Shown piece after piece: positions 4,533 to 5,757 of a stretch of DNA of 5,757 bases. The notes beneath the pieces were generated by a model. That model was given only the letters and a program-made list of their open reading frames with translations, was not told the DNA's origin and did not search any database. Made by a program: the position numbers and the translations under genes. Source of the stretch: JASHVB01 sp036489395 (GTDB taxonomy: Bacteria > Pseudomonadota > Alphaproteobacteria > Acetobacterales > Acetobacteraceae). Within the stretch, counting starts at the first letter, position 1, and each line of letters begins with the position of its first letter. The DNA is taken from positions 1 to 5,757 of the forward strand of contig DASXFW010000210.1 of NCBI GenBank assembly GCA_036489395.1, read 5' to 3'.

Positions 4533-5757
4533 CAGCGAATTCCTACACGAAGCGACCGAGCGCGGCTTCGTCTTTCAGTGCACCGATGCGGAGGCGTTGG
4601 ACGCGGCCCTGCGTGCCGGCACGGTCACGGCGTATATCGGCTTCGACTGCACCGCCGATAGCCTGCATGTCGGCAACCTCGTCGGCATTATGATCCTGCG
4701 GCTGTTTCAGCGGCACGGGCATCGGCCTCTGGCCCTGATGGGCGGCGGCACGACGCGTATCGGCGATCCGTCTGGCAAGGACGAGTCGCGCCAAATGCTC
4801 ACCGACGAGCAGATCGTCGCCAATATGGCTGGCATTCGCCGCTGCTTCGACCCGTTCCTGCGCTTCGGCGATGGGCCGTCCGACGCCATCATGGCGAACA
4901 ATGGCGATTGGCTGAACGAACTTGGCTATATCCCGCTACTGCGCGATGTCGGCACGCACTTCACGATCAACCGCATGCTGACGTTTGATTCGGTACGGAT
5001 CCGGCTGGAGCGCGAGCATCCGCTGACGTTCCTCGAATTCAACTACATGATCCTGCAGAGCTACGACTTCCGTGAGTTGAACCGCCGCTATGGCGTCACC
5101 TTGCAGATGGGCGGCTCGGACCAGTGGGGCAACATCGTCAGCGGCATGGAGCTGACGCGCCGTACCGACAACACGACGGTGTATGGCCTGACCACGCCGC
5201 TGATCTCCACTGCGTCGGGCGCCAAGATGGGCAAGAGCGTGCAGGGGGCGGTGTGGCTGGCTCGCACTCGGCTATCGCCGTACGAGTACTGGCAGTTCTG
5301 GCGCAATACCGAGGATGCGGATGTGGGCCGCTTCATGCGCCTGTTCACCGATCTGCCGCTGGCCGAGATCGCACGGCTGGAGAAGCTGGGCGGCGCGGAG
5401 ATCAACGAAGCGAAGAAGCTGCTGGCGAGCGAGGCGACCGGGCTGGCGCACGGCACGGACGCCGCTGCCGAGGCGGCCGAGACCGCGCGGCTGGCGTTCG
5501 AGGAAGGTGAAAGCGTCGACACGCTGCCCGGGGTCGATGTGCCGCGTGGCGAACTGGAGGCAGGTATCCCGGCGTTCCGCCTGTTCGCCATTGCCGGCCT
5601 GGCTGGCAGCAACGGAGAGGCGCGGCGGCTGATCCGCGGCGGCGGGGCGCGCATCAACGACATGCCGATCAAGGACGAGGGGCATACGTTCACGGTCGCC
5701 GATCTCAACTACGACGCGATCAAGCTGTCGGCGGGGCGGAAGCATCACCGGCTGGTG
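4525..5757 (+). CDS. tyrS: Tyrosyl-tRNA synthetase, 3' end beyond the window
   Basis: Class I aminoacyl-tRNA synthetase that activates tyrosine with ATP and loads it on tRNA-Tyr in the cytoplasm. 411 codons are present without a stop, and the reading frame is still open at the last base. The catalytic domain shows YIGFD (37-41), the HIGH-type box H48-V-G-N51, GDPSGK (80-85), QMGGSDQWGNI (194-204) and the KMSKS-type loop K234-M-G-K-S238. The C-terminal S4 RNA-binding domain lies at about 350-411 (GLAGSNGEARRLIRGGGARIND). Known homologues end near 410-425 residues, so only a few codons are probably missing. The N-terminus MANSEFLHEATERGFVFQ fits the family. No Shine-Dalgarno-like site precedes the ATG, and an in-frame GTG at 4507 is a weaker alternative. 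Cys at 42, where many homologues have Pro, is normal in alphaproteobacteria. Confidence 0.97.
   Translation, partial: MANSEFLHEATERGFVFQCTDAEALDAALRAGTVTAYIGFDCTADSLHVGNLVGIMILRLFQRHGHRPLALMGGGTTRIGDPSGKDESRQMLTDEQIVANMAGIRRCFDPFLRFGDGPSDAIMANNGDWLNELGYIPLLRDVGTHFTINRMLTFDSVRIRLEREHPLTFLEFNYMILQSYDFRELNRRYGVTLQMGGSDQWGNIVSGMELTRRTDNTTVYGLTTPLISTASGAKMGKSVQGAVWLARTRLSPYEYWQFWRNTEDADVGRFMRLFTDLPLAEIARLEKLGGAEINEAKKLLASEATGLAHGTDAAAEAAETARLAFEEGESVDTLPGVDVPRGELEAGIPAFRLFAIAGLAGSNGEARRLIRGGGARINDMPIKDEGHTFTVADLNYDAIKLSAGRKHHRLV

Noticed and set aside
4648..4650. Cys instead of Pro at residue 42 of tyrosyl-tRNA synthetase (FDCTA rather than FDPTA) as a possible active-site oddity
   Set aside because: FDCTA-SLHVG is, as far as I recall, the usual form in alphaproteobacterial enzymes. 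It is a lineage trait, not a defect.

Overview
The window is GC-rich DNA, probably from an alphaproteobacterium and perhaps from the Rhodospirillales/Acetobacteraceae. The best taxonomic clues are three. The tyrosyl-tRNA synthetase has the alphaproteobacterial-style FDCTA-SLHVG nucleotide-binding segment. The neighbouring anmK is divergent from tyrS. The gaps carry palindromic intergenic repeats of kinds common in alphaproteobacteria. The placement is inferred from the sequence alone, not from a search.

Layout. Positions 1-155 hold only intergenic repeats. A small membrane methyltransferase of the isoprenylcysteine methyltransferase/PEMT-like group follows on the minus strand (156-848), with an 18-bp palindrome just upstream. 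About 300 bases without a convincing gene come next. Then a GFA/CENP-V-type zinc protein (minus strand, 1151-1615) and a class-C-beta-lactamase-like serine hydrolase (plus strand, 1685-2869) diverge from a 69-bp gap. The stretch 2870-3420 is a repeat-rich junk zone. It holds a second copy of a dispersed repeat also seen near position 110, a decayed fragment that looks like an IS110-family transposase, and a nested palindromic element with 30-bp perfect inverted arms. The last part is conserved housekeeping DNA: anmK (minus strand, 3421-4488) and tyrS (plus strand, from 4525, running off the window), separated by only 36 bp.

The genes do not form one pathway. anmK recycles peptidoglycan sugar, tyrS charges tRNA-Tyr, and the other three are accessory enzymes whose substrates cannot be read from sequence. 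I found no defence system, CRISPR array, RNA gene or obvious new multi-gene system. The non-coding structures are the parts most worth a second look: the compound palindrome at 3238-3410, the operator-like palindrome at 883-900 and the very tight anmK/tyrS divergence.
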